A stretch of 64,000 nucleotides of DNA from Rebecca billardiae RCC1528 (GCA_965240325.2 OZ251244.1:62001-126000); one strand, 5' to 3'; positions 30,683 through 42,315 are shown, numbered from the stretch's first letter. Notes: generated by a model from the sequence alone, not told the origin. A program made the numbers and translations.

Positions 30683-30820
30683 CGAGAAGGTTACACTACT
30701 TTACATAGTGACAGGGCTGGACCAGGCTTACTAGTTACACATAGGAGACACGACGTTACATATAGGAGGCATAGGCTACATTTCTACTATACGGCTTTTC
30801 TGGGGGGTGTAACCTTCTCG
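30683..30820. mobile_element. 138-bp inverted-repeat element
   Basis: CGAGAAGGTTACAC (30683-30696) is the exact reverse complement of GTGTAACCTTCTCG (30807-30820). The interior is short and AT-richer than its surroundings. It looks like a small MITE at the edge of the satellite block. Confidence 0.55.
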
Positions 30821-31248
30821 TGACAGGACCACCACCCGGAATTCGACGCGTTAGCGCAGCGCAGATGTGCTCACTGTAGCTACAGTCACTGCGCATTTAT
30901 CAGTCAGTCTGAGTCAGTGACAGTGTGCTGACGAGGATGCCAGTGACATTGATCGCATCGTCATGATCACGTCACCGTCATCAATTCTCGCCAGAGAAAA
31001 ATTGGCAATATAATATTTGCTGTCGCCTTGTCGCCCTTGTCCGCGGCCCATTGTCGGCACTCGGCGGGGGTGTGCCGGGCCGTACTCCGTACGGGCCTGC
31101 CCGCCCGGGTGGCTGCAGACTGTGCCATCCGCCGCGCCGAAAGAGCCGCCGCCGGGAGCGCGGCGACGCTTGAGGCGCGGCGCCCGGCGGCGCCGCCGCG
31201 CCGCGAGCTGGCAGCAGCTGGCAGCAGCGGCGGCGCTGACGCGCTCGC
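30821..31248. other. intergenic, no gene seen
   Basis: Spacer at the 3' side of the methyltransferase gene, without recognisable features. Confidence 0.5.
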
Positions 31249-32211
31249 TCAGCGCCGGCTCAGCTCGATGATGTGCACCGGCGCGTCGCCCACCTCCTGC
31301 ACGGCCTTCTCGGCCCAGCGGAAGCCCGCGCCCTCGAAGAACACCTTGACCGAGTTGAACTCGCCCGGGTACCGGTCCGTCATCGCGAGCAGCACGCGCG
31401 TCGGCCGCTGCGCACCCGCGGACGGCTCGGCGGGCGCGCCGCCCAGCGCGCGCAGCGCCGAGCCGAGAGAGCCCCACGCGTTGGCGTTGTACGTGAGGTC
31501 GGAGCCGACGACCCAGTCCCACCGCTCGCCCTCCTTGGCGCAGAACGCGCGCGCGCTCTCCGCGCCCCAGCCCAGCTCCGCCGTGCCCACGCTCCCGCCG
31601 CCCTGCGCCAGCCGGTTGGTCGCCAGGTTGGCGGCCGCGTTGGCCAGCAGGGCGTCGTTGCCGTCGGTCGCGACGACGCGCGCGGCGCCGAGGGAGTGCG
31701 CGACGACGGAGCACAACGCGCAGCCCGCGCCGAGCTCGAGCACGCGCGTCCCCGCGAACGCCTCGCGCCCGAGCCCGTCCATGTACGCCGAGAGCGCGAG
31801 CGCTCCGTTCCAGACCGCCGCGCCAGTGCTGCCGGCAGACACTGCGCTCTGCTGCAGGACGAGCACGCGGCCGGCGCGGGGTAGCACGCGCGCGGGGAGG
31901 CGCATGCACCGGTTGGTGAACACGTTCACCTCCGCCTCCTCCAGCAGGTCGCTCGCGCCCTGCCCGCACGTCGCCGCCGCGCCGCCGCTCGCGCGGAGCG
32001 CGTCCGCCACCGCGCGCTCGTTCGAGTTGCCAAGCATCTCGCGCGTCCAGAGGCCGTCGACGAGGGCGTCGTCCGCGGCGCGGGAGGCGGCGGGCAGGCC
32101 GCACGCGCACGCCGCGCCGGCAGCCACCGCGCGCCGCCGGCCCATCTCCGCCGGCCGCGCCACGCCCGCGGCACACAGGCCGAGCACAACCGCGGCCGTC
32201 GGCGCCACCAT
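31249..32211 (-). CDS. METTL21-like protein methyltransferase, plastid-type leader
   Basis: An intronless gene of 320 residues. The catalytic part has SAM-binding motif I VLELGAGCALCSVVAHSLGA, then the acidic DGND loop, and DWVVGSDLTYN (the DxxY-type motif of the Methyltransf_16 group), preceded by TGAAVWNGALALSAYM. Members methylate lysines on proteins; the substrate here is unknown. The N-terminus is notable: a hydrophobic stretch (MVAPTAAVVLGLCAAGVARP) and then GRRRAVAAGAACACGLPAASRA, a twin-arginine-like segment ending in an Ala-x-Ala site. This order resembles a signal peptide plus transit and thylakoid-type targeting in secondary plastids; localisation is inference. The frame extends to 32328, but the Met at 32211 begins the leader. 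A coiled-coil gene diverges 145 bp away. Confidence 0.83.
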   Translation of the reverse strand: MVAPTAAVVLGLCAAGVARPAEMGRRRAVAAGAACACGLPAASRAADDALVDGLWTREMLGNSNERAVADALRASGGAAATCGQGASDLLEEAEVNVFTNRCMRLPARVLPRAGRVLVLQQSAVSAGSTGAAVWNGALALSAYMDGLGREAFAGTRVLELGAGCALCSVVAHSLGAARVVATDGNDALLANAAANLATNRLAQGGGSVGTAELGWGAESARAFCAKEGERWDWVVGSDLTYNANAWGSLGSALRALGGAPAEPSAGAQRPTRVLLAMTDRYPGEFNSVKVFFEGAGFRWAEKAVQEVGDAPVHIIELSRR

Positions 32212-32356
32212 CCTGCCGTGATTGCGCGGCGCGGCGCCGGGCGCCCTCCCGGACGCTCGGTGGGCAGCGCGTGCGCCGGCCGGTTCTGCAAGGGTGGTCT
32301 GGTCGTTCTGGAGGTTTGCGACATTCAAGCAGCAGCCGGGCGGGAAACGCGGCCCA

Positions 32357-33133
32357 ATGCCGTCGCACGCGGCGACGCGGCTCGGCGTCTGCCCCGGCTG
32401 GTCGAACGTCTCGCAGGTCGCTTTCGCCGCGTCGCTGCGCGCGCCGCGCCCGGGCTCGCCCCCTGCCGGCTCGTGGACCCGCGAGCTCGAGCGCCTCGAG
32501 ACGAACGCGGCCGCAGCGCGGCGGCAGCTCGCGCACCGCTCCGCGCTGATCCGGCTGCTGCTCGGCGAGCTGCGCGGCGCGGAGCGCGAGATCGAGCGGG
32601 CGGCGGACGCGGCGGCGCTCTCGAACGCGGCGCGAGAGCTCCTTCTCGACGAGGTACGCGCGCTCCGCGCCCAGCTCGACGACCTCGGCCACCCGCGCTA
32701 CGCCGAGGCGGCGTACATTGCGCAGCGCGCGCGCGACGCGATCGCCGAGCGCGACGACCGCGTCGCCGCGCTGCAGGCGGCGCTGAGCGAGCGCGAGGCG
32801 GAGCTGCGCGATGCGCGCAGCGCGCTCGCGCTCGGTGCGCGCCTCTCGCACGAGGCGCGCGTCGTTGCTGCCGAGAGCACGGCGCGCGAGCGCGAGCTGC
32901 GCGCCGCCGAGGGCGAGCTCGCAGACACGCGCGCGCAGCTGCGCGCGGCGAGCGGCCGCGCGGCCGAGCTGGAGGAGGCGCTGGCCGAGGCGCACGCGCG
33001 GCTGCGTGCGCACATCACGCGCACGAGCACGCACGCGCGCGCGCGCTCGGCCGAGGCGCTGCGCGCCGAGCTACTGGCGACGGCGGGCGGCGGCGGCATC
33101 GAGCGGGCGGATGCCGCCGATGGACGACGATGA
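32357..33133 (+). CDS. coiled-coil protein
   Basis: An intronless frame of 258 residues (from MPSHAATRLGVCPGWSNV) dominated by a continuous alpha-helical coiled coil from about residue 40 to 235. Heptad leucines and charges are clear in ELERLETNAAAARRQLAHRS, ALIRLLLGELRGAEREIERA, AERDDRVAALQAALSEREAE and AAELEEALAEAHARLRAHIT. There is no catalytic motif, signal peptide or membrane segment. It is probably a structural or adaptor protein, and no family can be assigned from coiled-coil sequence alone. An in-frame Met at 32222 would add 45 low-complexity residues. The gene is divergent from the methyltransferase. Confidence 0.7.
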   Translation: MPSHAATRLGVCPGWSNVSQVAFAASLRAPRPGSPPAGSWTRELERLETNAAAARRQLAHRSALIRLLLGELRGAEREIERAADAAALSNAARELLLDEVRALRAQLDDLGHPRYAEAAYIAQRARDAIAERDDRVAALQAALSEREAELRDARSALALGARLSHEARVVAAESTARERELRAAEGELADTRAQLRAASGRAAELEEALAEAHARLRAHITRTSTHARARSAEALRAELLATAGGGGIERADAADGRR

Positions 33134-34070
33134 CGACGGCGATGGCGACATCTGGCGATGGCGATGACACCGATGATCATTGATGATCATTGATGGCCCG
33201 TGTTGGATCGCGGATGCATCCGAGGTCAGACGACGTGCGCGGCACACTACGGTTCACGGCGACGACGAATAATATCGCACGTGTCGCCACACGAGTACCC
33301 CGGCGGACCAGTGGCGGACCGACCAGCGCGGCCGCCGCATCATGCGCCATGAATTTATTTCATGCCGGCCGATCTGAGTATCATCGTCGTCATCGTCAGC
33401 GATATATATATCGCGACGACATCGTCATCGTCGCGTCATCATCCGATCATCGTCGTCGTCAGCGCTAGCTACTAGCTAGCAGCAACGCGGCGCCGCATGG
33501 GGCACACAGCAGTACTAGTAGTATAAACTATAATAAATATAAGCAGGCGCCTAAAGGCGTAAAGCCGGGGCCGGGCAGTTGACATGACGTCCGCGCGCAA
33601 ATATATTCCGGTCGATCGATCGCGCCCTGCTGCGCGACTTGATGGCCGGCGACTGCGTACCAGTACGGGCAGTATGGCGTAGATATGCCGTAGATATGCC
33701 GGGCGTCGTATGCGGCTCGGCGGTACTAGCGCGCTATAGTGAGTCTAGACGCGCGACTCTAGTGGATGAGATAGTACGCGACTACTACGACATTACCGAT
33801 AACCCGCGTCGCGTCAATTACATTATTTAATCAGCAGTGGCTGCTACTGATTATCTAGCTCCGCCGCCCGTACTCAGCGAGTCGGTCAGTCGCGACGGCG
33901 TCATCGGAGACATCAGCCGGCTAGACTGTCTAGACGGTGCGGTGGAGACCACGGATCCCGATCCCCACGCGGCCCGTGAGTATTGTGGGCACCACAGCTG
34001 CCGCCGCCGACATTGAGCGGACGCCGGCGGCGCAGCCGCGCAGCGCGCTCGTGCAAGCAGCGAGCGTGTC
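33134..34070. other. intergenic, no gene seen
   Basis: Contains ATC/GTC microsatellites (33380-33470), a TAGCTACTAGCTAGC palindromic stretch (33466-33480) and AT-rich sequence around 33515-33550. Short open frames lack conserved features. Confidence 0.5.
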
Positions 34071-37000
34071 TTACGACGTGCTGTTGGCGCGCTGCGCATC
34101 GCTGCTGGTGCGCAGCAGCGGCAGCAGGTCGCGCAGGTCCGAGGCGGCGACGCGCCCGCCGCCGCCCGTGGCCGGCCCGGGCCCAGGCGGCGCCACCAGG
34201 CTCTCGAGGCCTTCGGCGAGGAAGACGGTGGCGCCCACCGAGTTCGCCGCGGCTTGCTCGAGCTGCTGCACCGCGAGCAGCCTGCCGGCAGGCAGGGGCA
34301 GGGGCAGGGGCAGGGGCAGGGCGGGGGTGGGGGCGGGTCAGGGCGGGGTGAGGGGGCGCAGGGGCAGCAGCAGTAGCAGCAGCAGCGGCGGTCGACCCGG
34401 CGAGCGTCAGGGCCGCGCATGCGGCACACGCGTGCGGCGCACCTGTGCGGCGCCCTTGCTTTGAGAAGGACGTGCACCAGCCGCTCGCCCTCCTCCACCG
34501 CGGCGCGCGGCCCCTCGAGGCTGAGCGTCTGCGCGCGCCCGTCCAGCTGCACGCGCGTGCCGCCCAGCGCGCGCCGCAGCGCGTTGACGGTGCGCCCCTT
34601 CACGCCGATCAGGACGGGCACCTGGCTCGGCTGCAGCCGCAGGGAGACGCGCGCCGTGCGCGGGGGCGACGGCGCGAGGCGCGGGCTCTCCCTGCGGCTC
34701 TCGCCGCCGCCGCCGCCGCCGCTCGCGCCGCGCGCGCCGCCGCCACCGCCGCTCCCAGCGCGCGAGGACGCGGCAGAGGCGGCCGCGGTGCCGCCGCCCG
34801 GCGCGGGCGGCGGCTGCTCCGACCCGCCGGCGGCGGCGCCAGCGGCGGCGGCGGCGGCGGCGGTGGCGGGGCTCCCCGCGCGCGGCCGCGGCGGCGCGGC
34901 GGCGGTGTCCGCGGCGGCGGCGGCGGCCGCGGGCGTGTCGGGCGTCGGGTCGGTGGCGGCGGTGACGGTGGCGGACGCGCCACCGGCGCCACCGGCCGCC
35001 GCGGCCGCGGCCGCGGCCGCGGCCGCGGCCGCGGCCACCGCCGCCTGCGCGCGCGCGCCCTCGATGATGAGGACGAGCGCGGAGAGCGCACGCTCGCGCG
35101 CCGCGCCGTCCGCACCCTCGATGGACAGCGCGGGCCACGCGGCCGCGCCCCCCTGCGGGTCTGGCAGCGCATGCCCTGGCACGAGCCGACAGAGCGTCGA
35201 CAGGGTGACCGCCTGCCGCAGCGCGCCGCCGGCCTCGCCCATCAGCGCCTCGTACAGCGGAGGCGCGGCGCCCACGAGGATGCGCGCGCGCTCGCGCTCG
35301 ACGCGCGGGCTGGGCATCGGCGGGGCGGGCTGCGCGGGCGTGCCGGGCGGCTGCGCCGCGCCCGAGCCGCTGCCGCCGCCGCCGCCCGCCGCGTCGACGG
35401 CGGCGGCGCGCGGCGCGGGCGGCGCGGGCGGCGCGGGCGGCGCGGCCGGCGCGGCCGGCGCGGCCGGCGAGGGCTCGCGCTGGCCGGAGGCGGGCGCGGA
35501 CGGGCGCGGGCTTGGGCGCGGCCAGGGCGGGTGCGCTCGGCGCGGCGAGGGCCAGCGCTGCGCCGGGCGGCGCGGCGGCGAGGGCGAGCGCACGCCGCGC
35601 CGCCACGGCGGCGAGCGGGCGCGGTGCGCCGCTGGGCCGCGCGGCGGCGGCGAGGGCGAGCGCGACGAGCGCGGCCCTCGGGGCGGCGGGCCGCGGCGCG
35701 GCGGCGAGCCCGCGGCGCGGCGGCGCGGCGAGGGCGAGCCGCGCGCCGGCGAGGGCGATGGCGTGCGGCCGGCACGGGGCGGCGGGCCGCGGTACGGCGG
35801 CGGCGACGGCGAGCGGCCGCGCGGCGCCGCCCACGCGCCGCGCGCCGGCCGCGCGCGCGGCAGCGGCGGCGAGGGCGAGCGGCCGCGAGGCGGCGGCCCG
35901 CGCGGCGGGCTGCGCGGCCGCGGCGAGACCGAGCGGCTGCGCGGCGGCGAGGGCCGGTGGCCCGCCCAGTGCGGCGCGGCGCGCGGCGGGCTACGCTGTG
36001 GCTCGCGGCGGCCGCGGCCGCGGCCGCCAGGCGGCGAGTGGTACGGCCGCGGCGGCGGCGGCGGCGGCGAGCCGTCTCCGCCGCGGCCGCGGCCGCGCTC
36101 GGCGCTGGGGCCGAGCCAGCCGCGGTGCGGCGGCGGCGAGGGCGAGCGCGACGAGGCGCGGTACGGCGGCGCGCGCGCAGAGCGCGGCGGCGAGCCCGCG
36201 CCTCGGCGGTACGGCGGCTCGGCCGGCCACCGCGGGGAGCGGGAGCGCGGCCGCGGCGGCGGCGAGGGAGGCGCTCGGCTCAGCGCGTGCGACCCCGCCT
36301 CGCCGCGCACCCCGCCGCTCGGGCCCCCCGCGGCGCCGGGCGGTGCCTCGCGCTCGGCCACCACCTCCGCCTCGAGCCGCGCCACGGCGTCCGAGACGCC
36401 GGACCCCGCGAGCTGCGCCGCCAGCACGCGCGCCATCGCCGCGCCCGCGCGCGCGCAGCCCGCCTCGGTCGGTGCGCGGATCTGCAGCTCGGCCGGCGCG
36501 CCGAGCGGCGTGGCCACGTGCATCGTGTGCGCATCGCACAGCCGGCGCAGCGCACGTATGTTCACGCCGCGGGCGCCGATGAGCCCACTCACAGCGGCGG
36601 GCGACACGGGCAGCTCCAGCGCCCACCCGAGCTCGGTCAGTCTGGGCGCGGGCGTGGGCGGCGCGGGCGGCAGCGGCGCGGAGCGCGCCGCGCCGCCGCC
36701 CGCCGCGCCGCTGCCCGCGGGCGGAGCCTCGACGCGCCCGGCCGCGCCCGCGCCCGCGCCCGGCCCTGCCTGGCCGCCACCGTGCGGCGCGGCCAAATGC
36801 GCGGCGGGAGGCGCGGCGGGCGCGGGCGGCGGCGGCGGCTCGGCGCGTGGCGGCGGCGGCGGCGCTGCCGGCAGCGGCGAGCGCGGATGGGTGTGGGTGT
36901 GCGGTGCGGCGCCGCGCGCGCCGTCGTCCGCGCCAGCCGCCACCGCCACGGCCGCCGCTGCGCGCGGCTGCTGCTGCTGCGGCGGCGGCGGCGGCAGCTG

Positions 37001-38726
37001 CTGCTGCGCCTGCTGCGCCTGCTGCGCCTGCTGCGCCTGCTGCGCCTGCTGCGCCTGCTGCGCCTGCTGCGCCTGCTGCGCCTGCTGCGCCTGCTGCGCC
37101 TGCTGCGCCTGCTGCGCCTGCTGCGCCTGCCCCCACGCCGCCTCCGCCCGCAGTGGCTCAAAGACCTCGTGCCACCGCCAGCCGTGGCCGTCCACCGCGC
37201 ACTGCGCGCACAGCCGCAGCGCCAGCCCCGCCGCGTCTGGGGGCGCGCGAGGGGAGAGAGAGGGGCGGGGCATCGACAGCGTGCTCAGCGCGCGCGCCAC
37301 GCCGCCACGCCCCAGCCGCGCGCCACCGGCGCCCCCGGCGCGCCGCGCGCACCCACAAGCCCCGTGCCATCATACGCTCGGAAGAGGCGGCGCGCCGGCG
37401 GCGGCGGGAGGGAGGACTCAGAGGCGGCGCGCGCGCACGAGGCGCAGACGCCGCGCGCCCAGCGCACCGCGCCGTCCCCGTGCGGCTGCTGCAGCTGCAG
37501 CTGCGCGCTCGTCGCCGCCTCCTCCGACAGCAGCCCCTGCGCCCTGTGCGCGCCAAGGGGCGGGGCCGGGCGCGCGCGGCAGCGGGCGGGCGTGCGTGCG
37601 TGCGCGTGGGCGCGTGGGCGCGGGGCGGCCCGGCGCGCACGCCGCGCCGCGAGCGCGCGCCGCGCGGCATGGCAGCCCCCGCGGCGCAGCCGGCGGCGCA
37701 GCGTGCGCTGCCCCGCCGCGCACGCACCGCATGTCCTGCAGCAGGTTGGCCAGCACGCGCCGCTCGCCTTCGTGCGGCCGCGCCCACTCGAGCAGCAGCA
37801 CGAGCGTGAGCGCGTGCATGCGCAGCGCCTCGCCCCAGGAGGAGGCCTGGTCGTACGGCGGCGGCTCGCCGCGCTGGCGCAGGCGCAGCTCGATCTGCGG
37901 GCGAGGCGCGGCGGCGGCGACAGCGGGGCGGCGGCACGGCGGACGGCCGGGGGCGGCGCGGGCGGCGCGGTCGGCGCGGCGCGCGGCGCGCGCGCCCCAC
38001 CGCCAGGCGACGCCGCCGGCGCGCGCGCGCGCGCACCAACGCCGCCTGCCGCATCACGCTCAGCAGGTTGAGCCGGCTGCGCGCCTCCCTCTCTTCCACG
38101 TAGAGCGCCGCGTACTCGTACTGCGCGGACGTGGGCTCCAGCGCGTGCAGCGCGCGCACCACGACCTCGGAGACGGTGAGCGTGCTCAGGTAAGAGTCCA
38201 GCGCGAGCAGGCGGCGCAGGTCCACGCCCCACTCGGCCAGCGAGTACGGCGCGCCGCCGGCCGGGGGCGCGGCGCTCGGCGGCAGTGGAGTGGGCGAGGG
38301 CGGCATCGCCGGCCGCGGCGGCGCGACCGGCAGCCGCGGCTCCGCGCCCGCCTCCTCCCCGCGCGGCTGCACGCACGCCTCGCCGCTACCGAGGCCGCGC
38401 GGCGACACGGGCGGCGGCGTGAGCGCGTTGCCGTCCGCGTCGAAGGCGGGCAGCGCGGCGTCGTGGTGCCACTGCTGCGCCAGGCGCCACTGCGCGGCGG
38501 CGCGCGCGGCCTCGGCCGACGGGTCGAGCGCGTGCGGCCCCGCTGAGCCGCGCGCGCCGTCGGCGCCGCGCGCGTACTTGTGCGCGCCGCCGCCCTCGCC
38601 CCCGTCGCCGTCGGCAGGCGCGGGCCGTTTGGCCGCGGCGGCCGCGGCGGCCGCGGCGGCGCAGCGCGGGTCGGCGCGGACACTCGCGTGCGCGGCGCGC
38701 TGCGCTGCGCCCGGCTCGGCCGCCAT
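34071..38726 (-). CDS. large KH-domain RNA-binding protein (5 exons)
   Basis: Exons are 38726-38037, 37894-37728, 37543-37353, 37236-34443 and 34281-34071, giving 1,350 residues. All introns are GT-AG with GTGCG donors, and the five exons sum to an exact codon multiple ending at TAG. Residues about 175-350 form a helical region (YSLAEWGVDLRRLLALDSYL, ALRMHALTLVLLLEWARP) of unknown family. A Gln/Gln/Ala repeat follows (about 387-430). KH domain 1 is near residue 572 (GLIGARGVNIRALRRLC). A long Ser/Arg/Pro/Gly region with RSRSPRW- and SPPRRG-type motifs follows, then a possible degenerate KH (RILVGAAPPLYEALMGEAG), an alanine run and a last KH near 1228 (VLIGVKGRTVNALRRALGG). The GxxG loops (GARG, GVKG) are intact. 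It probably binds mRNA or pre-mRNA; the RS-like region hints at splicing or RNA export. Confidence 0.82.
37002..37131. repeat. 9-bp tandem repeat coding Gln-Gln-Ala
   Basis: About fourteen copies of TGCTGCGCC within exon 4 of the KH gene code an uninterrupted QQA tract on the minus strand. The array is pure, so it is likely polymorphic. Confidence 0.9.
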
Positions 38727-39220
38727 GCGCGCAGGGAGCGAACGCCGTGCGTGCGCGTGGCGCGCCAGCCCCGCCTCGTTCGGCTCAGCCGCTCAGGCGG
38801 TCAGGTCAGGCAAGGGTGTCCATCCTTGGGTCAGGCAACCTACAATCATCAGAGTGTTACCTGGCTACCATCACGACGGTATACTTTAATAAAGCACAGC
38901 TCAGGCAGTACTGGTACGGTAGTGTGAAAGCTTTTGAAGCGCCTACTAACTGTATGGGGGTACAGACGTACTGTCAGCAAACGGGAGTCTCTCACTACTA
39001 CTATCATGTACGGTGTACCCCTATACTATCAGGTCATGTGGTCCCCCGGACCGGAGGGACATCCCCTACCCCGGCGGCAGTGCTGCCCGGCCCGGTGCGT
39101 CTCGATCTCGCCGCGGCGATCTCGACATCGCCGCTCGATGAGCGGACGGAGGGCGCAGCCAGCAGCGCGGCGGAGCTGACGAGAGCGGAGCGGATCGCGT
39201 CTGGACGCGCACGCCGCCAG
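38727..39220. other. spacer between divergent genes
   Basis: Upstream region of both the KH gene and the gene at 39221. It holds AT-richer sequence at 38840-39030, and no gene is seen. The frame open from 38747 carries no conserved features before 39221. Confidence 0.5.
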
Positions 39221-40153
39221 ATGGTGCTGGCGCTGCCGTTGCACATGCTGCTCCTCGCCGCCGGCCACACGGGCCGGCTCGCCGTGCCACACGTTGCCCG
39301 GCCGCTCGTCGCGGCCAGCCGCCTCGCCAGCTCGCGCGCACGAGGCGGCGCGCCTTCGATGGCCGACGTGGCCGACCCGAACACGCCGCCCGTGCGCAAG
39401 CTGCTCGGCGACCTGACGTTCATGGGGCCGGTGCGCTTCATCGTGCAGGGGCAGTCGGCGATCATGGAGACCGTCGCGGAGGCCGAGTCCGTCGCGTACA
39501 AGACGCTCGACGACGGCACCGAGCTCGCGACCATCAAGACGGACGATGCCGAGTTTGAGGTGCGCGCACACGGGTAGGGGTAGGGGTAGGGGTAAGGCGC
39601 GCAGCTGTGGCGCGCAGCTGTGGCGCGCAGCTGTGGCACACAGCGTGCGCAGGGCGCACGCACGCACGCGGTGCGAGGGCGGCGGGCGGCGGCGCGCTGC
39701 TGCAGGGGCACAGGCCACGAACGAGCCGACCGCTGCAAGCGCGCGCCGTGCGCCGTGCGCCGTGCGCCGAGCGCTCAGCCTCGCCCCTGCGCGCACCTGC
39801 CCCGGCCTCACACCACACGCAGGCGCACCTCAAGCTGGGCGCGCTCAGCGCCGTCAAGTTCGAGACGAAGGAGAAGGGCGGGCGGCAGCTCTACTTTGTG
39901 CGCTTCGTCGACGCGAACGACGCACCGGGTGCGTGCGGCCGCGTGCGCGCACGCCGCGGCGCGCGCGCGTGCGAGCCGCTCAGTCGGCGGCTCGCGCGCG
40001 CGCCGCCCCGGCCGCGCCCCACCCCGCGCCCGCTGCCGTGCGCCAGCCCTGACCTGCCTGCTGCACGCGGGCGCGGACGGCGAGTACGACGCGTCCGCGG
40101 TCAAGTTCTGGGAGGGCCTCAAGGAGCACTTTGGCGAGAGCGTGCGGCTCTGA
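39221..40153 (+). CDS. small leader-bearing protein of unknown function (3 exons)
   Basis: Exons are 39221-39559, 39823-39928 and 40047-40153, giving 183 residues. Introns start GTGCGC and GTGCGT; the last acceptor (GCGCCAG) is chosen because it alone keeps the frame into ALTCLLHAGADGEYDASAVK. The N-terminus (MVLALPLHMLLLAAGHTG) is a signal-like helix, followed by an Arg/Ser/Ala stretch that may be a transit peptide. The mature part, KLLGDLTFMGPVRFIVQGQS, AIMETVAEAESVAYKTLDDG, LGALSAVKFETKEK and RQLYFVRFVDAND, looks like a small beta-rich fold. Faint resemblance to haem-utilisation ChuX/HutX-type domains cannot be confirmed. Plastid localisation is inferred from the leader. Confidence 0.72.
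39573..39596 (+). repeat. telomere-like GGGGTA run in an intron
   Basis: Four copies of the 6-mer GGGGTA lie just after the first splice donor of the 39221 gene, followed by three copies of GCGCAGCTGTG. Confidence 0.6.
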
Positions 40154-41960
40154 GCCCCTGCAAGGGTGGCCCCCGCGCTGGCGGCGCGGGGCAGCCGACC
40201 GGGGGCGTCGATGCGCGCGGGCAGCCACGCAGCCGACAGCCGCCACCCCCTCGACCGGCGGGGCACACCGCCATACGGCCACACGCCACCGTGGTGGGCA
40301 TCAGCCAGCGCGCAGGCGCCATGTTGATTGCGGGGAGTGTCGGTCGTTACGTGGCGGCAGGTGGCGGGTGCACTGGGCTGCCCGTGTGGCGCACCGGGCG
40401 CGCGGGCGTCGGCCATGGCTGCAGCCGACCACCCGCGCACGACAGCGGGCCCGCAGACCGGGCGAAACGATGCCCCAGCCACAGGCCGCCCGGGCCCGGG
40501 GTCGGTGCGGTCAGCGGGTCCGCTGCAGCTGACTCCGAGCTGCACTAGGTCATGCTCGTACTCGTATCTAGTCGCGCCCCGGCCGAGTTATACCGCGGTT
40601 CGCGCCACACTCACCAGAGACTGGCAGTCGTAGGATCGTACGGTCGTCGCCGCCGCGGCGGACCCGCGGACCGTGGCGGCACCCCGCCGCGGGACCCGCC
40701 GCGGGCTGATGCGCGGCCCGAACCGGCGCGCCCGTCGCCGAACCGGGACCGGCAACCAGTCCGCGGACCCGGTCCGGGCGACCGCCCCTCAGGCCGCCCG
40801 CCCGCCCGCCCGCCTACCCGTCAGCCTCAGGGCGCGGGCGGCCACCCACTGACCGTCAGACCCGCGGGGCAGTCGATACCGTATGAACAATAGCAGGCTG
40901 CTAACTGGCAGTAGTAGTCGCCTGACACTTCTATCTGAACGACTCCTAATCGCCAGAGCGCGGGACTGAGCTCGTGATCGACGACTCATACGCACCTGTC
41001 TGTCTGACAGCTGTCTGTCCGGTCCGGCCAGCTAGTCAGGCCGGGTCCAGGACGCGCGCGCTATATACTGTCAGGTCCGAGCCGGCCCCGACACGGCCCG
41101 GTCCGGGCCGGGTCGCGGTCGGGCCACGGCGCGTCCGATCGTCAGCCGTCGTCGTCTCGTGTGTAAAGTAGTCGTCGTGCGCAGCGCCCCCGCCCGCGGG
41201 CGCGTGCCCGCCTGGCGCGCGTGCGCCATGCGGCGGGCTGACAATTTATTGTGACACAGTTAATCATGCACGCGCGGGGCGATGATGAGCATCCGTTGGC
41301 CTGGCCACGCAGAGCAGCGCAGCGCATCGGCCCAGCCGTCGACACCGCATGGTGCGCCACGGCGCGCGGAGCAGCCGCGCGAACTGCTTACTATATATAT
41401 GTGGCACCGCGACCACCGCGGTGGCGCGCGCGCGTCGACGCCAGACGGTGCGTCGAGCTTCCGCTCGGCGATGGAGCGATGGGCGACTACGAGGGGGGGG
41501 GGGGGGACGACGGCGAGGAGCGCTGATCCTGGTGTTTGTCTCTGCTGCTCGATCTGCTGCTACAGCTTGCTGACTCTGACGCCTGCCCGTTGCATACCAC
41601 GTCGTTAATATATATATATATATATAGAGGTATATTTATTATAATATATATATTATAAAAGTGACCCGTTGCAAGCGTGAGTGCCGAAAAAACGACACTT
41701 CTGCGGCCTAGAGTGACGATAGTCTTGCCGGCGGCGGCGGCGGCGGCGGGAGCGTGACAGTGCGTCTACCATCACATTCCGTTTAGCGCGCTACGCCGCG
41801 CGTGCCGGGTAGTGCCCCCGGCCCGCCGCAGCAGCAGTCGACAAGTAGTGAAGAGACGATGACCGCGGACGCAGCGCCGCAGTACAGCCTGCATCCACTT
41901 GCAGCGCGGCGCGCACTGTAGTTGCACTTGCAGCGCTCGCGCTCAGCGAGCATGGGCGTG
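40154..41960. other. gene-free region with simple repeats
   Basis: No gene is supported. Features are a 14-base poly-G at 41493-41506, (TA)n at 41608-41625, AT-rich sequence to about 41660 and a (GCG)n run near 41730-41750. Confidence 0.55.
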
Positions 41961-42315
41961 CGCTCAGGCGTGTCAAGTGCTGTGTCGTCGGCGCGCTTCG
42001 CCTGTCACCTCGCGCACCCGTGCACGCAGCTTCATCGTCTTCATGAGGACTGCTCGGTGCTGCTGTCGCCATCCGACCCGAGTCCGCGGTCGCGCGGCGC
42101 GCGCGGTGGCAGCTGTGCACCGCAGAGTGTCACCGCTGCTGCTTCGCAGCAGTCGTCAGCAGTTGCGTCGTCATCCTCCTCGTCGTCGGCTTCCACTGCC
42201 GCAAGAGGGAACGCTGCCAAAGCTGCAGTTGGGAGGCAAGTCCTTCTCTCTTCCCACCGCGGCGCGCGCGTTGTGACAGCCCTCCCCGTTTGGCTTCTCT
42301 TGACCACCTGCTGAG

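Noticed and set aside
28360-30823. Three overlapping plus-strand frames of 660-782 codons
   Set aside because: They are the same satellite read in three frames; all share the repeat period and none has a domain. The lack of stops comes from the unit sequence.
33851-38546. Very long plus- and minus-strand frames over the KH gene (up to 1,375 codons)
   Set aside because: Shadows of the GC-rich KH gene: the plus-strand frames are Ala/Pro/Arg homopolymer-like and match no family, while the minus-strand exons contain two KH domains and join in frame.
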